A stretch of DNA of 64,000 bases from Ligustrum vulgare (taxonomy: Eukaryota; Streptophyta; Magnoliopsida; Lamiales; Oleaceae): assembly GCA_963555705.1 (NCBI GenBank), contig OY743171.1, positions 19,219,352 through 19,283,351 of the forward strand, written 5' to 3'. Below, piece by piece: positions 1 to 11,331 of the stretch. The notes beneath the pieces are model-generated. The model searched no databases and was not told the origin of the DNA. It saw nothing but the letters and a program-made list of their open reading frames with translations. Each line of letters begins with the position of its first letter. The stretch's first letter is position 1. The translations under genes and the position numbers were made by a program.

Positions 1-1332
1 CATTATTATAATTTTTTAGATAATAAATTAATATAATGAATTATTAATGTATTAATTAATAAGTGGGTAAGGGTATCAAGAATTTCTCATTCATCCTCCC
101 TTTTTATATATTGTAGATTGTAGATGTAATCATGTAGATGTAGAGATATAGCACATGTCACGTAGGAATTGAAATTCAAATTTAAACTCTAAGTCAAAAT
201 TAACCATCAATATCAATTACATATTTCATAAGGTTCATAACTTTTAACAACACATTTCATCAACTTTTATCAAAATCATAAAAGTTTGATTTTAATATGT
301 GTCAAAGTTCAAATGGGGCATGATAAATATCTTTGTAGTCAATCTCTAATTATGTATACTTTCAAACTGAAAAGATGCAAAATGGTAGTGGTTTAAGAAT
401 ATACTCTTCCCTTTTGTTAATGACAATAGCACTTTTACAATATCTGAGATCTGAGATGAGAAGAATCCCAAAAGACACAAGAAAGACAAATTGCAGTTTG
501 GAATCTCATCTCGATTATTCAAAAAGAAGATATACAAAGTTAGATATCGTCGGACTTTTAAGGCAGGGTGCATGTATGAAAAGACAACGCAAAATCTATC
601 AGTTTTTTTTTTTTTTTTTTATATATCAAAAACTTTTAGTTTTAACTTGACTTAATTTCGAGTATAAGAAAAACGCATTATCTATTTAAGATTTTGTGAA
701 AAATCTTTTGTTTAAGAACATGTAAAGGTTAGGAAAATTTTATGGGTTCATGTGCAAAAAATATTTGTAATTGAAAATGGTGTGATTAGAAATAAGTTTG
801 AAGAAAAATGATATTCAAATAATCTCAACAAACAATGACTAAATTTGTACACTTTCTTTTCTTCTTAGATAAGTAACCCTGAGAACATATCCAAAAGAAT
901 CCAAGCTAAAAATTAGGAATCTGGAAAATCAGAATTTTTTCTTACCCAATTATACTTTAATCCTCCACTTGCCATTATGCTCTATATATCAAAGGAATTT
1001 CACTCAATGATCATACAGTACTCCATGGGGCAAGATTGAAGAGTTCAAATTGAAAAAGAAGGGGTGGGGGGTGGGGGGGTATCTGATATAAATTTTGAAT
1101 AGTGGCATGGGGTAAGTGACAATGTTTCTTCCTATCTAATATATTTTTCTCCATCTCTTTCACCTCTAGCACAATTACCTTTTCTCATTTTGCCTATTTT
1201 CTAAGATCAATGACCAATAATCTTTGGAAATGCAAGCCAATGCCTGTCTCATATAATTTATCCTCTTCCTATTCATTACCAATTGCTTCCAGGTTCTTAA
1301 CTTTCTGCTTTCATTCATTAACAAAGTTTTAC
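1..1332. other. AT-rich non-coding DNA
   Basis: No coding pattern, RNA gene or recognisable transposon end was found on either strand. A poly-T run lies near 602-620 and a G-rich run near 1060-1079. The short open frames here are ordinary for AT-rich DNA. If the exon at 1333-1459 belongs to a larger minus-strand gene, this stretch would be its downstream intron, but I could not find the next exon. Confidence 0.5.
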
Positions 1333-1459
1333 CTTCTCAAAGGACAAATTTTTCCCTCGCTGCACTAAGCATTGTCACTGCATAAGAAATCAAGCCACCA
1401 ACAGAGGAGGGATCAACCTCGGCCAATGCACGAAGTGTCAATGCAGCCTCATGTCGTAC
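1333..1459 (-). pseudogene. Isolated HEAT-repeat exon, SWEETIE/HEATR5-like, frameshifted
   Basis: On the minus strand a TTTTTTAG acceptor is followed by codons reading VRHEAALTLRALAEVDPSSV and then GGLISYAVTMLSAARE, ending at an AAG|GTAAAA donor. This alternation of helix residues is HEAT-like. From memory of the family it best resembles the large HEAT protein SWEETIE (HEATR5 homologue), which acts in trans-Golgi/endosomal trafficking and sugar responses in plants. The exon is 127 bp. One extra A in an A5 run (plus-strand T1349-1353) shifts the frame. Removing it gives exactly 42 codons ending NLSFEK at the donor. No adjoining exon was found within about 1 kb either way. It is either a captured or duplicated fragment, or one exon of a gene with long introns. 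The family name is recognition, not a database result. Confidence 0.5.
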
Positions 1460-1925
1460 CTAAAAAATGGTATCACTTACAATGAGAAGAGATGTATGCA
1501 TCAAGAGTAAAGGGTGCAAAGTAACTAAGTATGCCACATTTTGCAGAAAACAGAAAGAGTGACCTTCCTTCCTAACAGAAAATAGAAGTACCATCTAAGG
1601 TTCCAAGATACAAAAATAAAATCAAGAAGAATATGACTCAAAAAAATGGCTTTCCCACTGGGGGATGGAAAGAACCCAAGAAATAAGAAAGCCATTGCTT
1701 CCATCTCAATGTCCATTATCCCTTCAAATCTCTGGTATTCAACAACTCAACTTCCCATTGTAACTCAGCATTTGAACTTACACCTTCATCTCTTTACACT
1801 TTTCAACACTTAATTGTCCATTTCTTCATGCTACCTTAAGCAATTTGTCATAATAGTCTGGCTAAACACAGTTATTTGCAAATCTCACAAACTAAACAAG
1901 AAATCATGAAAATCTCACCAATATT
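1460..1925. other. Non-coding, intron-like sequence
   Basis: No gene, RNA or repeat was recognised. If the neighbouring HEAT exon is real, this would be its upstream intron. Confidence 0.4.
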
Positions 1926-2056
1926 CGCTCGCTCGATGCCGCTGACTTTGCTCGATGCCCATGCCGTCGCTCGATGCCGGATGCCCCTGCCATCGCTCGA
2001 TACCGGATGCCCCTGCTCGATGCCCTACCTATGCTCAATGCCCCTTCCTTGGCTCG
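1926..2056 (+). repeat. Degenerate GCTCGATGCC minisatellite
   Basis: The 10-12 base motif GCTCGATGCC (variants GCTCGATACC, GCTCAATGCC) recurs about eight times with short variable spacers, in a GC-rich island inside AT-rich DNA. It sits upstream of the CACTA terminus and may belong to that element's interior. It encodes nothing recognisable. Confidence 0.6.
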
Positions 2057-2179
2057 TTCACAGGTCGACGAGATTGGGAGAGATAATTTGGGCGAGGTAC
2101 GTAGGTTTGGGAAATGTATAGGAATCGGTCTGTGGGGAAAGGTAGAGAATCGGCTGGGGGGAAATGAAATCTGATTTTT

Positions 2180-2665
2180 TCATTTTGGTGTCAAAAAAGG
2201 TTTGTGATCAGAGGATTGTGATTTGCAATTAAGTCCCAATATTTGGTAAATGTAAAAATTTAGCCCGAAAATCCTTTTGCAACGCGCATTGCGCGTTGCA
2301 ATAGATACCTTTTGCAACGCGCAATGCGCGTTGCAATAGCTTGGGCTTCGGCAACGTGCAACGCGCATTGCATGTTGCAAAAGCTTGGGCTTTTACAATG
2401 CGCACTGCGCGTTGCGATAGGAAAAAGCCCAAGCTTTTGCAACGCGCATTGCGCGTTGCCAATGCCCAAACTTATTGCAACATTTTTATGAATGTTGCAA
2501 AAGCTTATTATTAGCAACACTTATTTGTTGAATGTTGCTAAAACTCGATTTAATGAATCAAATGCAACATGCAACAAGTGAATGTTGCTATAAACCCCTT
2601 TTAGCAACATGCAATTGATGAATGTTGTCGTTTGCATGTTGCAAAAAGGTCTTTTTGTTGTAGTG
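2180..2665. mobile_element. CACTA (En/Spm-type) transposon terminus with subterminal palindromes
   Basis: The right edge reads TTTTTGTTGTAGTG, the inverse of CACTACAACAAAAA, the standard terminus of plant CACTA elements. It is followed by CTA, a plausible 3-bp target duplication. Inside the end lies an array of subterminal repeats built on GCAACGCGCA and its inverse TGCGCGTTGC, often abutting around a single central base (near 2279-2299, 2314-2334, 2439-2459). Weaker GCAACATGCAA/TTGAATGTTGC units continue to about 2645. CACTA transposases bind such subterminal repeats. The opposite terminus was not found upstream, so the element is probably truncated and its left limit here is approximate. 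Confidence 0.72.
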
Positions 2666-2900
2666 CTAGGAAGAGATAATTAGGGTTTGAAGTGTTTTAT
2701 GGTTTAAAATTGGGACATGGTTGAATAATTAATAAAATATTATTATGTAATTTTTTTAATTAATTAGAATTTGTGATACGAATCATAGTGGGCTTGACAA
2801 AAAGTTAAATATTCAAGACAAATAAAATTGCAGTCTAGTCAACTATGTCGAAATTAGATGCATAATATGTGTTTTTCAAGTAGAAATGGGCACTAAGCAA
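2666..2900 (+). repeat. Copy 1 of a dispersed segment (copy 2 at 11,853-12,088)
   Basis: This block starts at the CTA next to the CACTA end and aligns almost base for base with 11,853-12,088. The alignment stops at CTAAGCAA. A second short match (4,243-4,290 with about 12,092-12,140, around GAGGCTTAG and CACCTTCATC) resumes after extra DNA present only here. The other copy reads GCGCTAGGAA where this one has TAGTGCTAGGAA, so copy 2 acts as the empty site for the CACTA insertion. Confidence 0.75.
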
Positions 2901-2906
2901 AATTCA

Positions 2907-3449
2907 TGGGCTAAAACCCTTGAGCCGACTGATTTTATAGCCAAATTCCATCATTTGGAGCTTCAAAATAGCAAGTCAATTATGCAGACGGAAATTAGGG
3001 TTTTTACGTATTTTTAGGTTAAATTTTGTTTTTAATTATTTTAGGGTTATCTTTGTACCTCTATAGCGGTTAGGGTTTGTTTAATTCCGTTTTACTTATT
3101 TATATTCTATTTCCATTCAATGTAATATTAGACTTTTGATGAATAAAATTATTGAGTATTTTTACTCTCTCTAAAGGTGAGAATTTTCCCTTTAAACAAC
3201 GAACTTATCAAGATTCAAATCTTGTGGCGTTCAAAACAATTGAACTTATCAAGGATCTGAACATTCCTTGTGGTGTTCTCCCTTTGTGGTTCTTATCTCC
3301 GCATCGTAACGGGTCTCGGGTTTAATATATATCCCTGGTTCTTGCGTCGTGAGGTCGGGGTTGCATTGTTATCGTCCGTTCCAACCTGGATTCGGAACTT
3401 TCCCGACGTTAATTCCGTGTGTTCTTCGTGATCCTCATAACGGATCACA
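2907..3449 (+). repeat. Probable solo LTR of a Gypsy element
   Basis: This block is absent from the paralogous copy near 12,088. It has LTR-like composition: a stretch rich in TTTAGGGTT and TTATTT, TGAATAAAATTATTGAGT resembling a polyadenylation region, then U5-like sequence with repeated AACTTATCAAG and GTGGCGTTC. This order resembles the 3' half of the CRM-like LTRs at 25.4-25.8 kb. It may run from TGGGCTAAAACCC to GGATCACA. No primer site or coding interior adjoins it. The limits are uncertain. Confidence 0.4.
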
Positions 3450-3530
3450 GCAATTTGAATTAAGATCTAATTTTTGAAATAATATTTATGAATTTTGATA
3501 TTTGAAAGTAGGGGTGGGTGTAATTTCCAC

Positions 3531-3612
3531 TTGAAAGAATACCGCTGTGCTAGGACGTGAATTGGAAGCTGTTACGCATTTTGTTTTGCTTCTGAAATCT
3601 TAGCTTTGTAGA
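3531..3612 (+). repeat. Short duplication of the F-box upstream region
   Basis: The block beginning TTGAAAGAATACCGCTGTGC and ending TCTTAGCTTTGTAG matches 10,667-10,776, next to the F-box pseudogene. This copy lacks about 25 bases present in the other. It is probably a fragment carried in a transposon or left by a segmental duplication. Confidence 0.65.
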
Positions 3613-3639
3613 CATGGAGACATGGATTTCAAATTTACA

Positions 3640-4242
3640 ATTTAAAATTCTGTGAGGAACATAATTTTTTTTTAAAATTTTCAGGCATTAGAACAATAAA
3701 AATTAACTTATTAAATATAATTAAAGACTAAACTAAATCTACAACACAATCTCAAACCCTAATTTCTAGTTCTTATTTCAAACTAATTCTCTCTCTCTCT
3801 CTCTCTCTCTGGCGCCCAAACCTGGCGGCAGCAATAGTAGTGCCGCCGTCGACGTAAAATTCGAACAGCCTCCCACCGGCGACGTAAAAATTCGAAGGTT
3901 TTTGCTGCTAGCAACGAGGATTTGGGTTTGGACTTGGTTTACGATAGTGGATTGTGGTTGTTTGCTTCTGCAAACCTTGTAGCATAAAATTCAAACCTTT
4001 GTGGGTATATGTGCCGTGGTTAGTTATGCAAGTGGTGGTCGTATGTGCAAGTGGTAGTTTGGTTTTTGGTGTGCGGTAGGTGGTGTAGGTTGTTTGCGGT
4101 GGTTTGCAAGTTGTGATGGCTTGCAGGCCGTGATTTTTTTTGGCTTGCGGTGGTATGTGCAGGCGGTAGTAATCATTACTGAAGCTTAAATTTCAAATAC
4201 CGGCCAAAGTACTACTCCGTTCCACAGGCTGACATCATATAT
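3640..4242. other. Non-coding block with (CT)n and G/T-rich tract
   Basis: AT-rich sequence leads to a CT repeat at about 3787-3810. A short GC-rich island (GGCGCCCAAACCTGGCGGC) follows, and then a G/T-rich tract with repeated GGTTTGC and GTGGT. The style resembles the inside of the 10.9-15.4 kb element. A Mutator-like origin is possible but unproven. No protein was recognised. Confidence 0.35.
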
Positions 4243-4560
4243 GGAGTTTTGAGGCTTAGTAGCACCTTCATCCGTGTAACTTGATTTTTCGGTCAATACA
4301 TGACAACCGACGCCTATTGTTATGTTTTATTTAAGGAATTGCCACCATGTTTTATACATGCATCGGATTTATCTAAAAACGACGCAAGTATGCGGATTTT
4401 TTTGGGTATTTCTGTACTAGTGTTAGATTAATTATGCTAACCTTTTAGTGATTACTAATATAAAATTAAATTATCTATGAGTTATTTATTTTATCAATTG
4501 AAAGTTGGAATATCATAATGTTTTCTCCTGAATTCACTCATAAGGACTATTTGCCATGCA

Positions 4561-6000
4561 TATTATCCTACTTTAGATGATTGAAGAAATTTTTGCACAG
4601 CCTATCAATTATCATAGTTTCCAAAAAATTATATATTATCTACAGTTTATTTTTATCACCGTAACAATTATCGTGTCAAGAAATACTTCCAGAAAAAGAA
4701 GACCATTAATGCACATTATACAATACAAAACTACCTTTACAGACAATACAGAGCAAAACCTAGAAACGAATGGACTAATATGTTTAGATCATAGATTATG
4801 ATTAATTCCTCCTACAGATAATATTCTATTAAATGGACAGCTCATAAGTTTTCTTATGGCCAAGAACTCTTTGATGTTTTCTAAATTATATTAGATGAGC
4901 ATACTATATATAGTAAACAATGAGTAAGTACTATAATCAGAAGTGTCTAATATTGATTTTTGTGTTTTCTATTTTCTTTTGGTGTTGCAAAGTTCTTACA
5001 ATTTGTATTTTTTCTATTTTTTTTTAATATTGTCAGTTGCTGCTTTTATATTGTATTAGGTGGCTGTTAATTTCTTAGACGTAATTATATTCAAGGCTGT
5101 GTAATAGAAGTACTACTCTTATCTCGATATCCTTTCCTCTCATTGTAACTCTAGAAGGTTAGTATGTGTCTCTTGTATTAATTTTGCAATTAATAGATGA
5201 GGTGAAGTCTGTAATGGATTAAATGAATTAGGGTAATCAATATCGTGAAAGATTAAAATTGAAAGCAAAGAAATACCCTATTTAAGTTATTTTCTTGTAA
5301 GTGGGAGCTACTTCTATGAAGAGTTGCATTATATGGACTAAGAGGATTAAAATGTATTTTAGCCTTAAGCCTTTCTGTCTTATTTCTAGCATATCGCACA
5401 GAAAGGAGGATCGCACAAGTATAAACGGGCTCATTCGCGTTGGTTTTACTGGACAATATGCGTCGATTGTAAAAGCGATGGATTTGGCGTCGACGTGTAA
5501 AATATGGACAATAATATGTTGGCCTGTGGAAGTAGGGAACCATATGTAGTTTATTAGGCTGCACACATCCTTGTAGGGTTAACCTCCTACTGGATTAAAT
5601 TAAGAAACCTAAATAAAAAAATAATAATCAAATTAGACAACTAAAAGAACAATAATTTAATATAGCGCATAAATGTATTTTCATGAAAACACAATGTATA
5701 ATTTAAAAAATTCTAACTGATTACCATATTTAAAACTAAAAATTTTTGTAATGATAATTCTGAAACAACATTCTTGGTACTTCCAAATGTTATATATGTT
5801 CCATTTCCTTTCTTGATTCATTTTAGCTTCACAAATCTTGATTTGACAATCTCTAAACCACCAAAAGACTATCTCCACAAGTTTCCTCCTAATACCTTCA
5901 AAGGTTATATACATGGAGTTCCAGTTCTATATATAGAGATATATAGCTGTAATATTCAAAATATTTCTCAGAAATTTTTACACTTCAGTTTGTAATTATA
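4561..6000 (+). repeat. Host segment A (paralogue of 54,352-60,814)
   Basis: The segment aligns along its length with 54,352-55,170 plus 60,127-60,814, with the difference that the other copy is interrupted by a Copia element. Landmarks include TTATCCTACTTTAGATGA, GACGTAATTATATTCAAGG and ATATCGCACAGAAAGGAGG. No conserved reading frame survives in both copies, so I read it as non-coding or long decayed. Its first part (4.58-4.79 kb) is also similar, more weakly, to part of segment B (9.06-9.23 kb), which implies an older duplication. Confidence 0.8.
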
Positions 6001-6675
6001 ATTTTCATCTTGTTTTTGAATTCAACTACAGAGATACCTTTCATCCACACAAATATGAATATTTAGAAATATATCTAAAACAATGTAATTATCCTTAATG
6101 TGATATTACTCAAAAATGTAGGCATTGAATTTAATCAGTTGTAGAGATTTTATCAATTTCTTGCTATGATTGCACCTTTCATTCAAAACTGATTGCACCT
6201 TTTCCATGATTGCACCTTTCATTCAAAACTGAGTATTACAAAACTGATATTTAACTACTTCCAACAGATACATCACCCCCTCAGATCCTTCATATCATTT
6301 TTTTCCCCATGACCAAATACATTCTGGTAAAGACTGTAATCCGTGAAAAGTGAGTTGCTCTTCACAGGAGCCACATAAAATTATTCAAAAAATCAGAAAT
6401 TTTTACACCGCTGTGAACTACTCATACAACATTATGAAAACTGGATGTCTTTGTCATATTTAGTACATATACTATCATTTCATGATATAGGATTAATCTG
6501 CAACTATCTCCAAAGGGTTCGAAATACCAATAGTAGCTTTGATCATATCAAGCTCAAGTATCAGAAAGCATAGAAGGTCAAAAATCTTGCTTTAAAAAAA
6601 CTACCATCATTATATCTCGACCATTGGCCAGGGTTTCTATATCAAGCAAGAGCTAAAACCAAAATAAGCTAGATA
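6001..6675. other. Non-coding; short direct repeat
   Basis: No gene was seen. A direct repeat containing TGATTGCACCTTTCATTC occurs twice near 6168-6235. Confidence 0.5.
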
Positions 6676-6929
6676 CTATTCCCTCCGTCCCAAAAAGATA
6701 GACTCGTTTTTCTTTTTTGTTTGTCTCAAATTATAGGTCTCTTTCTTTGTTAAGAGTATATTAGTGTCTTAATTTTCTAATACACCCCTATTTACTATCA
6801 ATTAATCAATGTATGGGTATATTAGGTAAAATGTTAAAAAATTTAAAATTCCAACCTATATTAGTTATGCTTTCTTAAACCGTGTGAAAATAGAAACGAG
6901 CCTATTTTTACGGGACGGAAGGTGTATTA
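6676..6929. mobile_element. Stowaway-type MITE (Tc1/mariner)
   Basis: The left end contains CCCTCCGTCCC and the right end contains GGGACGGAAGG, inverted relative to each other about 250 bp apart and bordered by TA. This is the hallmark of Stowaway MITEs, which are mobilised in trans by mariner-like transposases. The interior is AT-rich and non-coding. The end bases differ slightly from the consensus, so it is not a fresh insertion. Confidence 0.8.
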
Positions 6930-8207
6930 TACAAGCTTAAGCAAGAAACAAAAAATGCACCCTTACAGATAAGCTCTAATCACTAAAGCACACCACAAAT
7001 ACGGGATCTCGAGTTGCGTGAGTGGCCATTGACGGCTGAGGTCAATGAATGCAATAAAAAACCAAATATTTCTATTACTTTGCTAGAACTAATATGTATA
7101 TTTTTGTTACATATTATGTTAACATTCACCTAATTCTGTAGTAGTAAAACTTTCCATAATTTGGAAAGGGGTTTTAGTAACTATGATTCAAAATGGTGAA
7201 AAATATTGAAATAAAATAAATGCATAAAGAATTGCTCTCGTAGAGGGTTGAACTCAACACTTCCTTCTTACTGAACACGTGCTTTAACAAACTGAGCTTC
7301 TAGAGTATAATAGTGGAAATTAGGCCTTGGATGGTACTAGCTAAAAATAATTTAAAAAAATATGTCCTTTGAGAGACGTTCAAATCAATACGTCATATTT
7401 AAAAAATAATTAGATTCAAATACGTTTTCACTTTTTGGAACAACAAAAAGTTACACTATTTGCGATTTTTTTAAAACATAAAATTATGTTATTTTTCAAA
7501 TGAAAATTCATATATATCAAAACGTACGCATTGAATCTTATTTTAAAAAGGACTTATTGATCTGAATATTTTTACAAATGATGTATTTGATCAAAATATT
7601 ATCCTTTTTGAGTATAGTTCCTGCATAATAATACTTGATTGGCCAAGCAGTGTGGGTCAACGTTTATATTTTGTCAACGAGATCCAATTTGGGAAGTTCA
7701 TGCGCTTTTCGATGCTTCCATTATATCAATCTAACTTCAGCGCCAGTAACCCCCAACTGAATGAAAAAAGAAAAGATAAATCAGATTTTCTTAATAATAC
7801 AGCTGTTGGATAAAGAAACTAGTAACCCAAAAAATGAAACCTCCAATGTTAAAAAATCATTGGTTTTTAGCTGAAGGATAAAAACTGCAAAATATAATGA
7901 AATGAGAATACATTCTTTTGTTCACTCACCATCTATATGCAGAGGACCTGAAGGTGCCAGATATTGGTGCAGTAAACTTGATCCAGCCCAAGTTATTTGT
8001 TAATCAGCCTGCCACTTAATTAAAGAGTTTGAAATAACTTTTTGATTGAACATGTTAATATCATTTGCATTGTTGAGATTTGAATGTTTACATCTATGTA
8101 TGTGTATCACAGTTTTTTTTTTTGCTAGTACAAAACCAAAATTACTGCACATTTTTGTCATTCATGTACAAATGGATATATTGTTTTTCAAATTTATTAA
8201 CAGTATG
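6930..8207. other. AT-rich non-coding DNA
   Basis: I found no protein family, RNA or transposon end here. Homology to the B' copy starts only at about 8208, so this stretch has no counterpart elsewhere in the window. Confidence 0.5.
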
Positions 8208-9385
8208 GTTGCTTGGTTCATTATTGTCAGGATAACATCCTATTCTTCCCATTCACCTTTCAAGTAAGCTTTTATTGATAAACAAACGAATCGTCTTGTA
8301 CATTTTCTTGTACTATCCCCAAGTCGTTACCTCAATCACAGAACCACACAGTAAAAATAATCAAGAAATTTTCAACACTATCATGAACTATGCCTCGTGA
8401 AAAATTAAAGCTTCTGGTTTGGTAATCAAATTAAAAATATATATAAAAATGTAAAATCCATATAAACATCTCCTTTTACACCAATATCCATGTTCCACAT
8501 CAGTAAGATTTCAGTACGAGTTTAATGGATTTATGTCACTTCAAATCTTACTCGGTGGATCAAATGGAGTAGCAAAAATATGATCCATGTAGCCAATCTC
8601 AAACTTATTTGACAACAAACCCTAGTGTGTTTCTGTTTATGTGTCACTTCAAAACTTTTTAAAACTCTCATCTGCTAAATCATATATCGCGAAGTAATCT
8701 TATTGAAATAGAAATCCATGCAGTTCCCTCAACCTTATCCATGAGAATCCAGGAATAGGCTAATTATCTTCTTAAATATATGATTTTCATTACCTGGAAG
8801 TGTCTAGCATCTTTCCTGAATATAATTCAACTAAATGAAATATGGATTTCATTAGTTTAAGATATCTGGGGGAGAGTTGATTTTTTCCACCTTCCAGATC
8901 TTCACATTTATTGAGATTTGTACTCAAAACCAACAAGATATCATTATTTTGGGTTAGAATTATGTTTGATTAAAGTATCATTCATTGATTTGCAAAGAAA
9001 CAATATGTTACCTTGTACATTACCTACTTAGTTGCGTTAAGAAATTGTTATATAGCCAGTCCATAACTATAGTTGCCGAAAAAAATAAAATGAATTATCT
9101 TCAATAATGATTTATAACCATGACATTTATTGCGTCAAGGAACATTTCGGAAAAATAAGCACATTAATGTATATTATGCATTTGAAAACTATTTTGTGGA
9201 CAATATAGAACAAAACTTAAAAACGTACTCTGCAATGAAGGATTTTATAGAAAAACCTCAATTAATGCATAGTTCTAAAAAACAAGTAATATTCAATGCC
9301 AATTTCAAAGAAAGAAACATCCCAAGGACCTCAAACGACAATGCCTTGAAACTCAGAAAAGATGAATGTTACAAGTTATAAGTGA
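8208..9385 (+). repeat. Host segment B (paralogue of 39,462-39,586 plus 53,246-54,290)
   Basis: The match starts at ATGGTTGCTTGGTTCATTAT and runs past CTCAGAAAAGATGAATG. The second copy is split by a Copia element. Its site here reads CCAAGTCGTTACCTCAATC, uninterrupted, and so is the empty site. Both copies carry small indels and no shared reading frame. Confidence 0.8.
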
Positions 9386-9435
9386 ACATTTCGGGAGCGA
9401 TAGCAACTGTTTGCAAATCTTAAGATCCAGATTTG

Positions 9436-10287
9436 GTTTAATTGTTAATTACTTCAAAACCATCGCATTTCCCATTAAATACTATACAATTTCCATGTAA
9501 TCCTTGTTCACCTCAAATCCATCAAGCTCAATAACTTCAACATGTGAAAACAAGCATTCAGGCACTATCCTTATTTCTCCGAGCAGGGAGGGCGGTTCTT
9601 TATCATAATAGTGAAAGCTTTCTGAACATAATTAGACAAATTAGGTTTTCCCGTGTATGGAGAGAAGTCAATAAAGTTGCTGATTGAACAGTAGGATGTG
9701 GTTTTTGATGTTTGAATTTAATCCATTTTCTAGTTGGTGATAGCTTTAGGATTTCATATGACTTTGTAATCTAGAGTAAGTTTTAGGATTTCATAAAGAC
9801 ATTGTAATCTAGAGTAGTACTCCTTAATTCCATTTTGTGCTTAGGTTGCATTGATTGTACATGGAAGGTATGGTACCTCTTCATTGTGCTCAGCATCCCC
9901 CTTATTTGTCATTTTGTAGGGATTAAAATTCCTGAGATTACGTAAATTGCGCTTGATTACGTAATTCAACCATGATTCAAGACGTTCATTATGAACATAA
10001 CAATTTACTGTGAGAGAGAACTTATCAATATGTGGTGAGGTGCAACAACTCAGTACATGTTCTACATCAAAAACAGAAGTAGTTGTAGTCAAAGTGTTCT
10101 CCTCAAATTCGAGATTTGTTATAAAATTCCAGAGGTTTTGCCACCTCTTGGATAGAATGCTTGTTCGGACAGCAGATTTTACTGGAAGAAAGCACAGAAT
10201 ATGACTGATTATCTCGTCAGGTAAACAACTTAATCGATCTCCAATGTTACTTGGAAGATTATTGCTCCTTCTCGCCTTGGATGTCAT
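9436..10287 (-). pseudogene. F-box/FBD protein gene, broken
   Basis: Plant F-box/FBD/LRR proteins are substrate adaptors of SCF ubiquitin ligases. From ATG at 10,287 the minus strand encodes MTSKARRSNN, then a clear F-box (DRLSCLPDEIISHILCFL, followed by TSILSKRWQNLW), then the start of the spacer/LRR region up to about 9841, where the frame ends. After about 220 bases without coding, a C-terminal FBD-like piece appears at about 9625-9436: EIRIVPECLFSHVEVIELDG and NKDYMEIV, then a stop and a few more family-like residues. Most of the LRR region is missing. An in-frame Met 38 codons upstream exists, but that extension is hydrophobic and unlike the family, so 10,287 is preferred. The broken middle and stops make this a pseudogene. 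Confidence 0.75.
9612..9840 (-). other. Non-coding join inside the F-box pseudogene with a short direct repeat
   Basis: The phrases TTAGGATTTCATA and TTGTAATCTAGAGTA each occur twice about 45 bases apart (9747-9820). They replace the expected leucine-rich repeat coding sequence. The direct repeat is consistent with local duplication during decay of the gene. Confidence 0.5.
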
Positions 10288-10666
10288 TGCATTTCGTTTT
10301 TCTTTCCCTGAAGCCAAAAAACAAATAAAGAAGAAATAAGAATTTTGGAAAATCTTGCAAAAAATCAGAAACATTCTACATAAATTGGGTAGATAAATCA
10401 TTTAATTTTACAAAAAGCTAAAGTTTAGAAATATTATAACTATTAGATAGAAAATCTAGCCCGTATCATCTTAGAATGACAGAATTAGAGTTTACCATAA
10501 AAGCTAACAAATTTGCATAAAAGAAAGTGGAAAGGGAAGGAGATCGAGTTGAATTATACCCTCCTATTAAATCGAGATATTCGAGAAGATAGAATCTCAG
10601 AAAATCATGCAATCAACAAATAACAGGACAAGATGTAGATATTCTGGACCCTGAAACTTTTACAAG
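10288..10666. other. Sequence upstream of the F-box pseudogene
   Basis: AT-rich and non-coding. It may hold the old promoter and 5' UTR of the F-box gene, but no convincing TATA box can be singled out. Confidence 0.4.
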
Positions 10667-10776
10667 TTGAAAGAATACCGCTGTGCTGGGATTATGAGAC
10701 TATACTACTGCTACAGGTGTGAATTGGAAGCTGTAACTAACGCATCCTGTTTTGCGTCTGAAATCTTAGCTTTGTG
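10667..10776 (+). repeat. Second copy of the 3,531-3,612 block
   Basis: Shares AAAGAATACCGCTGTGCT, GTGAATTGGAAGCTG and GAAATCTTAGCTTTGTG with 3,531-3,612, and has an extra stretch of about 25 bases in the middle. Confidence 0.65.
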
Positions 10777-10864
10777 GGCTTTGAGTGTTGGCCTGTAACG
10801 AATGCTTTTTCTATTTGGGCAATTTACGCAAAGGACCATTAAAGGGATAATTACACTTCAAAAT

Positions 10865-10976
10865 TATAAATAAGGTAATTATAAATAAAAATTTCAAAAT
10901 TAAGATGAAATCTGTATAATTTCAAAAATTAGATTGTAATTAGAATCAACCAATTAAAATTATATATATATATATA

Positions 10977-11025
<49 letters not shown>

Positions 11026-11331
11026 AGGCCATAACACTATATATTTCAAGTCACAAATACAAATCTTTTAGGTCATAAATAATTTTTGGGTCACAAATAT
11101 CAAACTATTAGGTCACAAATTATACTTATTTTTAAATCACAATAATAATTTTTTAATGTCAATTTCAAAGTCACATATTATCAAATCAACAGGTCACAAT
11201 GATAAATTATATTAATTCATAGAACTTGATATATTTTTTTAGGTCACAACTAATCAAATTATTAGGTTACACATTTTCTTAAACCACATTTAACAAATTA
11301 CTAGGTCACATTTAATGTTTTGTACACAGCC
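10865..11331 (+). repeat. Left TIR with AGGTCACAAA repeats and (TA)n
   Basis: Contains a TA repeat at about 10,961-11,022, absent from the other arm. Imperfect AGGTCACAA units follow, spaced about 25-40 bases apart with ATCAAATTATT-like spacers. The same units appear in inverse form in the right arm. Confidence 0.7.

Noticed and set aside
2180..2520. Ala/Arg/Cys-rich minus-strand frames with repeated CNARC-like phrases
   Set aside because: They are translations of the CACTA subterminal repeats in three phases, not protein repeats.
5253..5566. Overlapping ~100-codon frames in segment A
   Set aside because: The paralogous A' copy has frame-breaking differences, and the frames have no recognisable domain.
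9130..9381. 83-codon open frame in segment B
   Set aside because: Not conserved in the B' copy, where indels break it, and no family resemblance.
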